A DNA stretch of 64,000 nucleotides from an uncultured Muribaculaceae bacterium (GTDB taxonomy: Bacteria > Bacteroidota > Bacteroidia > Bacteroidales > Muribaculaceae): NCBI GenBank assembly GCA_944321725.1, contig CALUMI010000004.1:1-64000 (forward strand). The letters run 5' to 3'. Numbering within the stretch: the stretch's first letter is position 1; each line of letters starts with the position of its first letter. This document shows positions 26,828 through 35,867 of the stretch, one piece after another. A program made the position numbers and the translations under genes. The notes beneath the pieces were generated by a model that was not told the DNA's origin, searched no databases, and worked only from the letters and a program-made list of their open reading frames with translations.

Positions 26828-27991
26828 ATGATAATTAGCTCAATCCTTGACACCGACTTATACAAGTTCACCACATCGTATGCCTACATAAAACTGTTTC
26901 CGTATGCGATGGGGACGTTCTCTTTCAACGACCGCGACCATGTGGAATATGACGACGGATTCCTCGACGCGCTGAAAAAAGAAATAGCCGGCATGGCGAC
27001 AATAAGGCTCACCCGAGAAGAGCAGGACTACATGACGCGCGACTGCCGTTTTCTTCCGCCGTTCTATTGGGAATGGCTCGCGTCTTTCCGGTTCGAGCCA
27101 GAGAAAATAAAAGTGTGGCTCGACACAGAGCGGCATCTCCACATGGAAGTGTCCGACCTGCTTTATAAAGTGACGCTCTACGAGGTGCCTCTCTTGGCAA
27201 TCGTTTCAGAGCTGAGCAACTCTTACTGCGGCCATGTGCCCGAAACAGAGCCGATGATAAAGCGGCTGCAAAGCAAAATCGACATTTCCGACAACAATGC
27301 CATGCCGTTCTCCGAGTTCGGCACCCGGCGCCGCTTCTCATACGATGTGCAAGACATCGTTGTCGGCTATTTGAAAAAACATTCCAAATACTGCACAGGC
27401 ACATCCAACTGCCATTTCGCCATGAAATACAAAATGAAGATGATGGGCACGCACCCGCACGAATGGTTTATGTTTCATGGCGCGCAATTCGGCTACAAGC
27501 ACGCCAACTACATGGCGCTTGAGAATTGGGTTAACGTCTACGACGGCGACCTCGGCACAGCCCTCGCCGACACCTATACCTCCGAATCGTTCCTGTCCAA
27601 CCTGAGCCGCAAACAGGCGAAACTGTTCGACGGGGTGAGATGCGACTCCGGCGACGAAATAGGATTCATCGATTTGCTGATTGCGCGCTACAAAGAGTTT
27701 GGAATCGACCCGATGAGCAAAACAATCATATTCAGCAATGCGCTGAATTTCGAGAAATGCCTGCGCATTTTCAACTATTGCAAAGGAAAAATCAAATGCT
27801 CATTCGGCGTAGGAACCAATCTGACCAACGACACAGGCTACAAACCGGCAAACATAGTAATGAAACTGTCGCAATGCAAAATGACCGCCAACCAACAATG
27901 GCGGGAATGTATCAAACTGTCGGACGACATGGGCAAACACATGGGCAGCATCACAGAAGTGCAAGCCTGCATGCACGAGCTACGCATCTGA
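26828..27991 (+). CDS. pncB: Nicotinate phosphoribosyltransferase
   Basis: 387 aa enzyme making nicotinate mononucleotide from nicotinate and PRPP (NAD salvage). The N-terminal signature is DTDLYKFTTSYAYIKLFP; EFGTRRRFSYDVQ and FDGVRCDSGDEIGF match the substrate-binding segments. It starts 6 bases after argD, so it can be transcribed with it. Confidence 0.93.
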   Translation: MIISSILDTDLYKFTTSYAYIKLFPYAMGTFSFNDRDHVEYDDGFLDALKKEIAGMATIRLTREEQDYMTRDCRFLPPFYWEWLASFRFEPEKIKVWLDTERHLHMEVSDLLYKVTLYEVPLLAIVSELSNSYCGHVPETEPMIKRLQSKIDISDNNAMPFSEFGTRRRFSYDVQDIVVGYLKKHSKYCTGTSNCHFAMKYKMKMMGTHPHEWFMFHGAQFGYKHANYMALENWVNVYDGDLGTALADTYTSESFLSNLSRKQAKLFDGVRCDSGDEIGFIDLLIARYKEFGIDPMSKTIIFSNALNFEKCLRIFNYCKGKIKCSFGVGTNLTNDTGYKPANIVMKLSQCKMTANQQWRECIKLSDDMGKHMGSITEVQACMHELRI

Positions 27992-28066
27992 TTCATTTTT
28001 TGATTATGCCGATTTTTTTCATCCATTGCGCAATTTTTCGTAACTTTGAATAAAAACACAGGCAGC

Positions 28067-28756
28067 ATGAAAAAATTAATTGTTTTGACAGGAGCCGGAA
28101 TAAGCGCGGAAAGCGGTATCTCCACATTCCGCGATGCCGGAGGGCTGTGGGATGAATACCCGGTAATGGAAGTGGCAAGCCACGATGGATTTATGCGAAA
28201 TCCCGCATTGGTGCACAGTTTCTACAACCAACGCCGCAAAGAATTGCTTTCATGCCGGCCCAACGCCGCGCATTTAGGATTGAAAGAGTTGGAAAAATGG
28301 TATGATGTGCATATCATTACGCAAAATGTCGACGATCTGCACGAAAAAGCAGGAAGCGCCAACGTATTGCATCTGCATGGCGAGCTAATGAAAGTCCGGT
28401 CCATGCGCGACGAGAGCCGCGTCTACACACTGACACCCGACAATTTGGAAACATCGCCGGAAACACGCGACAAATACGGAGATCCCGTGCGCCCACACAT
28501 AGTGTTTTTCCAAGAGCCCGTACCTAATATAACCGCGGCAGCCGAGCTTGTGAAACAGGCCGACATATTGGTGGTGATAGGCACCTCGCTCGTGGTTTAT
28601 CCAGCGGCGGGATTGCTGTACTACGCGCGGCGCGGCACTCCAATCTACTACATCGATCCAAAGCCTGCGGAAATCGACATGCCCAACCTGACCGTCATAC
28701 CGGAAAAGGCCACCGAAGGAGTAGCCCGCCTCATCACCCTCCTCCAAAACCCCTAA
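28067..28756 (+). CDS. cobB: NAD-dependent protein deacylase (sirtuin, class III type)
   Basis: 229 aa from ATG 28067. GAGISAESGISTFRDAGGLW, catalytic HGE (LHLHGELMKV) and TQNVDDLHEKAGS are intact. The Y-x-x-R pair in SFYNQRRKEL is the class III feature linked to deacylation of acidic acyl groups. The usual zinc cysteines are absent: the region after LHGE (KVRSMRDESRVYTLTP to DPVRPHIVFF) contains none. The promoter is TAACTTTG (28041-28048). It follows pncB, which makes an NAD precursor. Confidence 0.9.
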   Translation: MKKLIVLTGAGISAESGISTFRDAGGLWDEYPVMEVASHDGFMRNPALVHSFYNQRRKELLSCRPNAAHLGLKELEKWYDVHIITQNVDDLHEKAGSANVLHLHGELMKVRSMRDESRVYTLTPDNLETSPETRDKYGDPVRPHIVFFQEPVPNITAAAELVKQADILVVIGTSLVVYPAAGLLYYARRGTPIYYIDPKPAEIDMPNLTVIPEKATEGVARLITLLQNP

Positions 28757-28867
28757 ACCAAATGTCACTGTTTTTACAATATAATTTGGCTGTTTTATTT
28801 TATCATGCTAATTTTGTCAGAAATTGACAAAAACACAACCCATATCCAATCATCTCAAAATTCATGA

Positions 28868-28981
28868 ACACGAATTTTACAAATATGGGGTGCAGAAAAA
28901 GTTTATAGAATAATCGCAAAAGAAAATAATACGCCAGAAATTCTTACTCTTGTTTCAGAATACTTAACTTCTACGCAATAA
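28868..28981 (+). other. Short ORF fragment in the gap before the restriction-modification island
   Basis: 37 codons without an ATG in frame (ILQIWGAEKVYRIIAKENN to VSEYLTSTQ) end at TAA 28979, just before the methylase start. It looks protein-like, perhaps the tail of a lost gene, but is not recognised. The rest of 28757-28993 is A/T-rich with only a weak CCAAAT/ATTTGG stem (28758-28789). Confidence 0.25.
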
Positions 28982-28993
28982 GAAAAAGTTAAT

Positions 28994-30859
28994 ATGATTA
29001 ACCAACTTATTTCAGAAGAGACAAAACGAATAATATCATCTGTTAAATCAAAAGATGATGTCAATTCCACACTCGACAATGAAATATCAACTGAAATCGG
29101 CCAAGCCGAATTAAACGATATTTTCAGAACCACTCATGCCCATTTCCTTTTGGACTTGATATATATTTACCTAAAAGAAAAACATGTCGCCGACATCGAA
29201 GAAGTAATGGGACTGTACTTCTTTGCAAACAAGAATTATCAACGGCATCCGATAATTTCGTGTATTGATATTGACAAAATTCCACAATACTGTGAATATC
29301 TTCATATCGCTTTTCTTAATTCTAAAATAGCAATACAAGGAGGAAAATTAGTAAGACAAAAATCAAAAGAACATTTAATAGAATTAGGAGCCGTATATAC
29401 AAAAGAATCAATCGCTTATGACATTGTCAAAAACACGATTGACAATTTGGGACAATTTGATTCCGGTATCTCCATCTTAGATTTTGCCTGCGGCACAGGA
29501 CGTTTCTATGAAGCAATAATTAAAGCGCTTGTTAGCAAAGGCTTTGAGAAAGAAACAGCTGTTTTAAACAACGCATACGCTTTAGACATAGACAAAGAGG
29601 CTCTTAACATTACCCGGCTAAAGGCTCTTTCATTCTTAGATGAAATAACATTAGAAAAAATAAATATTCTATCAAAAAAAATAATCCTGAAAAACGGATT
29701 AGTAAGATACAACATCTTAGATCCGCAGAAAGAGGCTCTCGACTACAAAGATTTTGAAGGACATGTCAAATCAGGATTTGACGCGATAGTTTCCAATCCG
29801 CCTTATTTGGTTCTTAAAGCCAATAAATCAAAAGCCGGCCTCAGTGACGCAAAAAATATCGCACAAATGGTCAGTTATTTTAAAAAATCCAATTTTTATA
29901 AATACTCTATCGAAGGTATGCTAAACTTATATCAGCTTTCTATAGAGAGCATGTTGGCCATGTTAAAAAACAAAGGCGAATTAGGCGTTATTTGCCCATC
30001 AACATTATTTGCAGATTTATCCGCGACAAAACTTAGAAAGCATCTGCTCACTTCTAATAAAATCCGCTCAATCAAATTCTATGCTGAAAAATCTTCATTA
30101 TTCGAGAATGTGTCGCAAGCAACAAATATATTTTCCCTACAAAAAGGAGATACTACAAATACAATTTCAATAACCAAAGACAATTCGTCGTTTACAGTTA
30201 ATCTAAAAGATGTCAGAACGTTATTCCCCAGCAACTATGAGGTGCCCGGCATAAGCAATAAAGAATGGAATATACTGATAAAATTATCATCCTGCAATAA
30301 ACTAAAAAACTTGTCAACAATACGAAACAAAAGAGGCGAATTGGATTTGACTTTGTACAAAAAATTTATTACAAAATCCACTACCCCATTCAGGCTTGTC
30401 AGAGGAAACATGATAGGAAACAACTCTATCAAAGACTTAAACGGTGAATATGTGACAGAAGATTTTATCAAAACACGCTCAAAAGAATATTTATCGCACG
30501 ACTTTCAAAAAACAAGGCTGATTTGTCAGCAAATATCCAACAGTGACTGCCCACGACGCCTAAAATTTGTATTTTGTGAAAGTTCTGACATCTTGGCAAA
30601 TTCTTGCAATTATTTATCCGGCGACTCTGAAACGCTAAAAAAACTATATATTTTGCTAAACAGCAGCCTGCTTAATTGGCGTTTTAAAATTACAAGTTCC
30701 AATAATCATATCAACAATTACGAATTGGATGAGCTCCCTGTCGTTGACCTGAATATGATAAATGGCAATCTCTCTTTCTCAAGCCAAAAAGAATTAGATT
30801 CATACATTGGCAAATTATACGGATTAACTGATGAAGAAATAATGCTAACAGCAATCTGA
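28994..30859 (+). CDS. N6-adenine DNA methyltransferase of an Alw26I/Eco31I-type R-M system
   Basis: 621 aa. The SAM-binding motif is ILDFACGTGRFYEAI and the catalytic N-P-P-Y is at residues 268-271 (IVSNPPYLVLKA), so an Eco57I-like gamma-class methylase with a long C-terminal target-recognition region. It overlaps the m5C methylase by one base. Alw26I/Eco31I/Esp3I systems recognise asymmetric sites and use one adenine and one cytosine methylase for the two strands, as found here. The gene is much richer in A/T than its neighbours, which suggests acquisition by transfer. Confidence 0.85.
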   Translation: MINQLISEETKRIISSVKSKDDVNSTLDNEISTEIGQAELNDIFRTTHAHFLLDLIYIYLKEKHVADIEEVMGLYFFANKNYQRHPIISCIDIDKIPQYCEYLHIAFLNSKIAIQGGKLVRQKSKEHLIELGAVYTKESIAYDIVKNTIDNLGQFDSGISILDFACGTGRFYEAIIKALVSKGFEKETAVLNNAYALDIDKEALNITRLKALSFLDEITLEKINILSKKIILKNGLVRYNILDPQKEALDYKDFEGHVKSGFDAIVSNPPYLVLKANKSKAGLSDAKNIAQMVSYFKKSNFYKYSIEGMLNLYQLSIESMLAMLKNKGELGVICPSTLFADLSATKLRKHLLTSNKIRSIKFYAEKSSLFENVSQATNIFSLQKGDTTNTISITKDNSSFTVNLKDVRTLFPSNYEVPGISNKEWNILIKLSSCNKLKNLSTIRNKRGELDLTLYKKFITKSTTPFRLVRGNMIGNNSIKDLNGEYVTEDFIKTRSKEYLSHDFQKTRLICQQISNSDCPRRLKFVFCESSDILANSCNYLSGDSETLKKLYILLNSSLLNWRFKITSSNNHINNYELDELPVVDLNMINGNLSFSSQKELDSYIGKLYGLTDEEIMLTAI

Positions 30860-32043
30860 TGAAATTATATAACCACATAGCATATAAAATGTGCGCCCAC
30901 GAGGCGGAAATAGCCGAATATATCAAACCGGGTGGAAATTGGAAAGACATCCCGGAATCAATAAGTGACGCAAGATTAAGCAGCATCCGCAAATCAGGAG
31001 GACGTACCACATATTATGGCAGATTGAGATGGGATGCTCCAAGCTATACGATAGCCACATATTTTAACAGGATACCGAATGGCTGCAATTTACACCCGGA
31101 ACAATGCCGGGTTATTTCCATTAGAGAGGCTGCACGATTTCAGTCGTTTCCTGATGATTTTGTTTTTAAAGGCACGCAGGCCTCAATATACAAACAAATC
31201 GGCAATGCCGTTCCTCCTTTATTATCCCGATATGTGTCAACTTTGCTGAAACCGCATCTTAAAAGTTTCAATTTCATTGATCTGTTTGCCGGTTGTGGAG
31301 GCTTGTCCGAAGGTTTTATAATGAACGGTTACAACCTGTTGGCTGCCAATGAAATTGACAAAAACATATTTCTCACAAACAAACACAACCATTCCAAGTA
31401 CACAGAAGAAAAGAACTTCATACTTGGGGATATAACAAAAGATGAGGTTAAACAGCAAATCATCGGCAGCTGCAAAGGCAAAAGCGTTGATTTAATTTTA
31501 GGAGGCCCGCCATGCCAAGGTTTTTCTTATGCAGGTTGGCGCAACCCAAATGACCAACGCAATCAGCTATTCCGAGAATTTGTAACTATTGTAACAAAGT
31601 TAGAACCGTACTTTTTTGTAATGGAAAATGTACCCGGCATTATTACAATGAAAAACGGTGAAGTTATTAACGAGATAATAAAAGCATTTGCAGACGTAGG
31701 GTATTATGTCAACAATCTGCTAAAACTAAATGCGGCTGACTATGGCGTGCCGCAAAAACGTAAACGCATAATCCTTATTGGCTGTAAGGATAATATTACC
31801 CTTACACCGGCACCGTTGTTTCAGGAGAAAAAAAACACTCAAAATCTATTCGACGCTGTTGAAGAAAAACTACCATTCTACATTACCGCAAAAGACGCAA
31901 TCGGAAATCTCCCAATTATTGGCGATGGCGGCGGATGCAATGAAATGGATTGGGAAATAGAACATCCGGCTCCATACGATTTGCTTATGCAACGAAAAAT
32001 AAGTTTTGATGAGTTCTATGCTCAATGCAAACTATCTCAATAA
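30859..32043 (+). CDS. Circularly permuted C5-cytosine DNA methyltransferase
   Basis: 394 aa. The motifs occur in the order IX (RVISIREAARFQSFP, 84-98), X (QIGNAVPP, 113-120), I (FIDLFAGCGGLSEGF, 139-153), IV (GGPPCQGFS, catalytic Cys219), VI (ENV, 256-258), VIII (QKRKR, 299-303). In standard enzymes IX and X come last. The N-terminus (NHIAYKMCAHEAEIAEYI then KPGGNWKDIPE) resembles the second half of a target-recognition region and the C-terminus (AKDAIGNLPIIGDGGG to QRKISFDEF) its first half, so the cut lies within that region. All catalytic residues are intact. It pairs with the adenine methylase; the endonuclease is convergent, overlapping its end by 7 bases. Confidence 0.85.
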   Translation: MKLYNHIAYKMCAHEAEIAEYIKPGGNWKDIPESISDARLSSIRKSGGRTTYYGRLRWDAPSYTIATYFNRIPNGCNLHPEQCRVISIREAARFQSFPDDFVFKGTQASIYKQIGNAVPPLLSRYVSTLLKPHLKSFNFIDLFAGCGGLSEGFIMNGYNLLAANEIDKNIFLTNKHNHSKYTEEKNFILGDITKDEVKQQIIGSCKGKSVDLILGGPPCQGFSYAGWRNPNDQRNQLFREFVTIVTKLEPYFFVMENVPGIITMKNGEVINEIIKAFADVGYYVNNLLKLNAADYGVPQKRKRIILIGCKDNITLTPAPLFQEKKNTQNLFDAVEEKLPFYITAKDAIGNLPIIGDGGGCNEMDWEIEHPAPYDLLMQRKISFDEFYAQCKLSQ

Positions 32044-33452
32044 GGCCACTCCGCATCGAAAATAAGATTGCCAAGATGAGCTATTGACATATTCAATAAC
32101 TTATCCGCTTTATCATAATCACCATTTTTTATAAGCCCTATGACTTTGTGAACTTCATTTTCAACCTGACTATAATATGATTTTGCTCTCCTATTCCCTT
32201 TCATAGAAAATTCTGACAAAGATTCAAAAGCGACCCTTATATACCTCTCCTGATTTTTTCTTTTATTCTTACTATCCACTTCTTTTGATATTATTTCAAT
32301 CTTTGACAAATCAAAAGGGTCAAAATTATTAAATCTGTAATCCACGAGTGAATATTCCGGATGTAAAAACCTTATCAAATACTCCTCGCCTGTAGCTTTC
32401 CAAATCTCAGAAAATATGAATAGTATATTCTGGTGATTTGTTGCCATTATTCTACTCGCTACTTTTGCGCTCTCATCGTCGTAAACGACACATTTTAACT
32501 TATCCCATAAATATTTAGAATGCCAACTTATCACTTCTCCTCCATTATTTTCTATTTCTCTCAATGTCTGGACATCTTTATAATTGAAACGATTATTCTT
32601 GGAGCTGTTACATGATTGGCACATTGGCGCAAAATACAAATGATGTCTAAACCCAAGAGAAACAGGACCTATATGGTCTGCTGTCATACGCTTCTTTTTA
32701 TGGCATATCGGACACATATAAGTTTTATTTCCTTTATGAAATTCACCCATCAACCTATTTGCAAGATTATAGTTGCCGTCAGACCATTCTTCATACGCTC
32801 TACGATCTTGCATATAGGTCTTCATATTATCGGAATGCCTTCCTTTATCAGTTCTTTCTCTGCAACACAATCCGTCCGAATGATATCCGTCAAAACGATC
32901 CGGACAGTTCGACATTGCGCCGGGCGAAAGCGGCTTAAGACATTTATCCGTAAATTTATCTTTAATCTGCTTTTTTAACACCGATGAATCAAGACCATTC
33001 CGCAAATGGAATCTGCCCGCAATAAAATCCAAACACTCTTGTGTAAAGCAATATTTATCTATTATTTCAAATATAGTATAATCACTTTGTCTTAAATTTA
33101 TTCCAAAATAATTATTGACAGATTTCAAAAGATTCTTATTTGGATAAACATATAGAATGCTCAACGGTTTTCCACAACATTGACAAACATGTATTTTAGT
33201 CGGATGTATCATCCGTGCCGCTATCGCATAGCAGCCTTTATCAATAGGAATGCCTAACCTCCTGCAAGCAGCGTCCCACCATGCCTGACGAAGTTTCCCA
33301 TGTTTCGATTTTCCTGTCACTACCCATTTTATGGTGCCATCAGCTTTCCTTTCATAAAACAGGCCTTTATATGCAGGGCTTGCAACTATAAATTCGGTAT
33401 ATTTTTTAAAATTGTCGTGCCAAGCCCTATCACAACTCTCAATGCTCTTCAT
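32037..33452 (-). CDS. Type II restriction endonuclease, Alw26I/Eco31I/Esp3I family (HNH)
   Basis: 471 aa. An HNH active site is seen around residues 247-290: CPICHKKKRMTADHIGPVS (CxxC 247-250, Asp259-His260), then MCQSCNSSKNNRF. The N-terminus (PAYKGLFYERKADGTIKWV) fits the same family. Family members cut outside asymmetric GTCTC-containing sites. It is convergent with the two methylases and overlaps the controller gene by 14 bases, which allows coupled control. Zn-binding cysteine pairs also occur earlier (CQCCGKP, CCRER). Recognition sequence not determined. Confidence 0.78.
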   Translation of the reverse strand: MKSIESCDRAWHDNFKKYTEFIVASPAYKGLFYERKADGTIKWVVTGKSKHGKLRQAWWDAACRRLGIPIDKGCYAIAARMIHPTKIHVCQCCGKPLSILYVYPNKNLLKSVNNYFGINLRQSDYTIFEIIDKYCFTQECLDFIAGRFHLRNGLDSSVLKKQIKDKFTDKCLKPLSPGAMSNCPDRFDGYHSDGLCCRERTDKGRHSDNMKTYMQDRRAYEEWSDGNYNLANRLMGEFHKGNKTYMCPICHKKKRMTADHIGPVSLGFRHHLYFAPMCQSCNSSKNNRFNYKDVQTLREIENNGGEVISWHSKYLWDKLKCVVYDDESAKVASRIMATNHQNILFIFSEIWKATGEEYLIRFLHPEYSLVDYRFNNFDPFDLSKIEIISKEVDSKNKRKNQERYIRVAFESLSEFSMKGNRRAKSYYSQVENEVHKVIGLIKNGDYDKADKLLNMSIAHLGNLIFDAEWPY

Positions 33453-33681
33453 AATTCTTCAAAAGCTCGTCTAATTTCACATTCAAAGCATCCGCTATTT
33501 TCTTGGCATTTTTAAGAGAAATATTGCGTTCAGCCCTCTCAATCATTCCGATATAGGTACGATTAAGTCCGGCTCTAAAAGCTAATTCCTCCTGTGAAAT
33601 ATTCAACAGTTTGCGACATTGCTGGACATTTCTTCCAAATGAAACCATTATGTTATCAACTCTTGGCATATCTATACTCAT
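33439..33681 (-). CDS. Xre-type controller protein of the R-M system
   Basis: 80 aa helix-turn-helix protein: LLNISQEELAFRAGLNRTYI forms the HTH, followed by RAERNISLKNAKKIADALN and LDELLKNY. Length and position (overlapping the start of the endonuclease) match controller (C) proteins, which delay endonuclease expression. A start at Met12 (33648) is also possible. A palindrome lies on its promoter. Confidence 0.85.
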   Translation of the reverse strand: MSIDMPRVDNIMVSFGRNVQQCRKLLNISQEELAFRAGLNRTYIGMIERAERNISLKNAKKIADALNVKLDELLKNYEEH

Positions 33682-33690
33682 AATATTTTG

Positions 33691-33722
33691 CTAAAATATC
33701 GATATTGTTAACAGTCCGCAAC
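33691..33722 (-). promoter_or_regulatory. Controller-gene promoter with palindromic operator
   Basis: On the minus strand, GTTG (33722-33719), 20 bases, TATTTTAG (33698-33691). The perfect 12-bp palindrome AATATCGATATT (33695-33706) overlaps the -7 box, as expected for autorepression. Confidence 0.5.
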
Positions 33723-33851
33723 CGACTACCCGTTGCATATGGAGCATGAAAATAAAGTAAAACGCACAATAACACTGCCAACGGACAATTCAACAAAAAC
33801 ACCGGACAGCCTTTGTTTTGCTCTTGACTTTCACTGTCTTTTGACAAGGCA

Positions 33852-33916
33852 GGATGCGGCTTGGCAACACAAAATGAACAAATTCTTTGAATTGCTCCCT
33901 ACTTTCACTATCTTTG
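33852..33916 (+). promoter_or_regulatory. GATGCGG-type promoter element of the Nif3-like gene
   Basis: GGATGCGGCTTGGCAACA, then TTTG (33886-33889), 19 bases, TATCTTTG (33909-33916). A degraded first promoter copy (CTTTCACTGTCTTTTG) precedes the GATGCGG block. Confidence 0.55.
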
Positions 33917-33934
33917 CAGCCGAAATATCTTTTG

Positions 33935-35026
33935 ATGAGGATTCGCGATATTCTAAATGCGATTGAGGAATTTGCGCCTCGCGCTTTGCAAGAGAGCTAC
34001 GACAACACAGGCTTGCAGGCAGGCGATACCGCAAATGACTGTAAAGGAGTGCTCCTGACACTCGATGTGACCGAACGTACCGTCGACGAGGCAGCAGAGC
34101 GCAACTGCAACCTTATCATATCCCACCACCCGCTGCTATTCAAAGGGATAAAGTCAATAACACCCGCCACTGAGACAGGCAGAATAATAATGAAAGCATT
34201 GGCCAACGGCACAGCAATCTATGCCGCGCACACCAATCTCGACAACGCCAAAGGCGGTGTGTCGTTCAGAATGGCAGAAATGCTGGGTCTAAAAAACATA
34301 CAGGTGCTTTCTCCACAACGAGGAACATTGACAAAACTTGTTGTGTTCGCACCGGCCGACTATGCGCAGGCTGTGAGCGACGCGCTTTTCAGCATCGGAG
34401 CAGGCAATATAGGCGACTACGACTCTTGCAGCTACACAATGGATGGCAGATGCACTTTCCGACCCAAAGAAAATGCCAAACCGTTCATCGGTGAAAAGGG
34501 AAAGACGCATCATGGCGATGAGCAACGCATAGAAGTAATCATCCCGTCATGGAAAGCGGATGACGCAATCAAAGCGATGACGGCAGCACATCCTTACGAA
34601 GAGCCGGCCTACGACGTGATACCGCTCGCCAACGCCGACATGCACAACGGAAGTGGTGTGGTAGGCGACATAACGCCGACAACGCTGTCCGACTTCCTAA
34701 AACGGTTGAAAAGCGTGTTCGGGACCAAATCGATACGCTACAGCGGACAACCGTCCGGCACAATAAAACGTATAGCCATGTGCGGAGGCAGCGGAGCTTT
34801 CTTGATTGGAGAGGCTTTAGCGGCAAACGCCGACCTTTATGTTTCCGGCGATTTGAAATACCACGACTTTACGGCATGCCGCGGCACAATAGCCCTTGCC
34901 GACATAGGCCACTACGAAAGTGAGCAATGCGCAAAAAAAATAATACAAGAAATAATATCGGAGCAATTCACCGGTCTACCGATATATTTCTCCGAAACAG
35001 ATATAAACCCGATTAATTACATATAA
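33935..35026 (+). CDS. Nif3-like dinuclear metal centre hexameric protein
   Basis: 363 aa. N-terminal metal ligands IISHHPLLFKGIK and C-terminal ADLYVSGDLKYHDF and LADIGHYESEQ identify the Nif3/YbgI family. A middle domain (about 125-225) with HGDEQRIEVIIPS is the usual insertion in the longer form. The start at 33935 is the first ATG after the promoter. Function: probably a metal-dependent hydrolase (GTP cyclohydrolase-like fold); not settled for the family. It is followed 4 bases later by a zinc-ribbon coiled-coil protein, a common pairing. Confidence 0.9.
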   Translation: MRIRDILNAIEEFAPRALQESYDNTGLQAGDTANDCKGVLLTLDVTERTVDEAAERNCNLIISHHPLLFKGIKSITPATETGRIIMKALANGTAIYAAHTNLDNAKGGVSFRMAEMLGLKNIQVLSPQRGTLTKLVVFAPADYAQAVSDALFSIGAGNIGDYDSCSYTMDGRCTFRPKENAKPFIGEKGKTHHGDEQRIEVIIPSWKADDAIKAMTAAHPYEEPAYDVIPLANADMHNGSGVVGDITPTTLSDFLKRLKSVFGTKSIRYSGQPSGTIKRIAMCGGSGAFLIGEALAANADLYVSGDLKYHDFTACRGTIALADIGHYESEQCAKKIIQEIISEQFTGLPIYFSETDINPINYI

Positions 35027-35030
35027 AGTT

Positions 35031-35807
35031 ATGGCTAACGAGAAAAAGAACGAGAAAGAGCAAAAAGAATTGACGGTGGAGGAACGCCTGAAAGCGGTGT
35101 ATGAGCTGCAAACACTGTTGTCGGAAATCGACCGCATAAAAACGCTGCGAGGAGAGTTGCCTCTTGAAGTCAAAGACCTTGAGGACGAAATAGAAGGCCT
35201 GAAAACAAGAATACAGAATTTCAAAAACGAGGCAAACGAGCTCAACAAAGCTGTTGCCACAAAAAAGAACGAAATTCTGGACGCTAAAGCCGCAATAGAA
35301 AAATATACGGAACAGCAGAACAATGTACGCAACAACAAAGAGTTTGACTTCCTCGCCAAAGAAATAGGATTCAAGCAGTTGGAAATCGAGCTTTGCGAAA
35401 AGCGTATCCGCGAATACAGCGAACAGGCAGAAAACAAACAAGCGGACATCAAAACGGCAGAAGAGCAGCTCGACGACCGCACCCATGTGCTTGAAGACAA
35501 AAAGTCAGAGCTCGACGAAATTGTTTCCGAAACAAAGCAAGACGAGGAGAAACTTCGCGGCAAAGCAAAGGCTTTGGAAGAAAAAATCGAGCCGCGACTG
35601 CTGAAAGCCTTCAAACGCATACGCAGCAACGCCCGCAACGGATTGGGAATAGTCACAGTACAGCGCAACGCCTGCGGCGGATGCTTCAACCGCATTCCGG
35701 CGCAACGCCAAATGGAAATAAAGATGCACAAAAAAATTATTGTCTGCGAATACTGCGGACGCATCATGATCGATCCCGAGCTTGCCGGTGTAGCAGAAGC
35801 GGAATAA
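35031..35807 (+). CDS. Coiled-coil protein with C-terminal zinc ribbon (DUF164/CdsZ type)
   Basis: 258 aa. A long helical hairpin of Lys/Glu-rich heptads (about 10-185) is followed by a zinc ribbon with CGGCFNRIPAQRQ and CEYCGRIM (two CxxC pairs). Co-transcribed with Nif3, as in many Bacteroidetes. It is cytoplasmic, with a likely RNA- or ribosome-linked role that is not established here. A terminator follows. Confidence 0.85.
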   Translation: MANEKKNEKEQKELTVEERLKAVYELQTLLSEIDRIKTLRGELPLEVKDLEDEIEGLKTRIQNFKNEANELNKAVATKKNEILDAKAAIEKYTEQQNNVRNNKEFDFLAKEIGFKQLEIELCEKRIREYSEQAENKQADIKTAEEQLDDRTHVLEDKKSELDEIVSETKQDEEKLRGKAKALEEKIEPRLLKAFKRIRSNARNGLGIVTVQRNACGGCFNRIPAQRQMEIKMHKKIIVCEYCGRIMIDPELAGVAEAE

Positions 35808-35827
35808 CAAATTTTTCATATTACGCC

Positions 35828-35867
35828 ATGAGGATGCTTCCGGAAAAGGAAGTATCCTCATTTTTTA
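35828..35867. terminator. Bidirectional Rho-independent terminator
   Basis: Stem ATGAGGATGCTTCC (35828-35841) / GGAAGTATCCTCAT (35848-35861), one G-T pair, 6-base loop, followed by TTTTTATTT. It serves the zinc-ribbon gene and reaches into the end of the convergent hydrolase gene. Confidence 0.85.
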
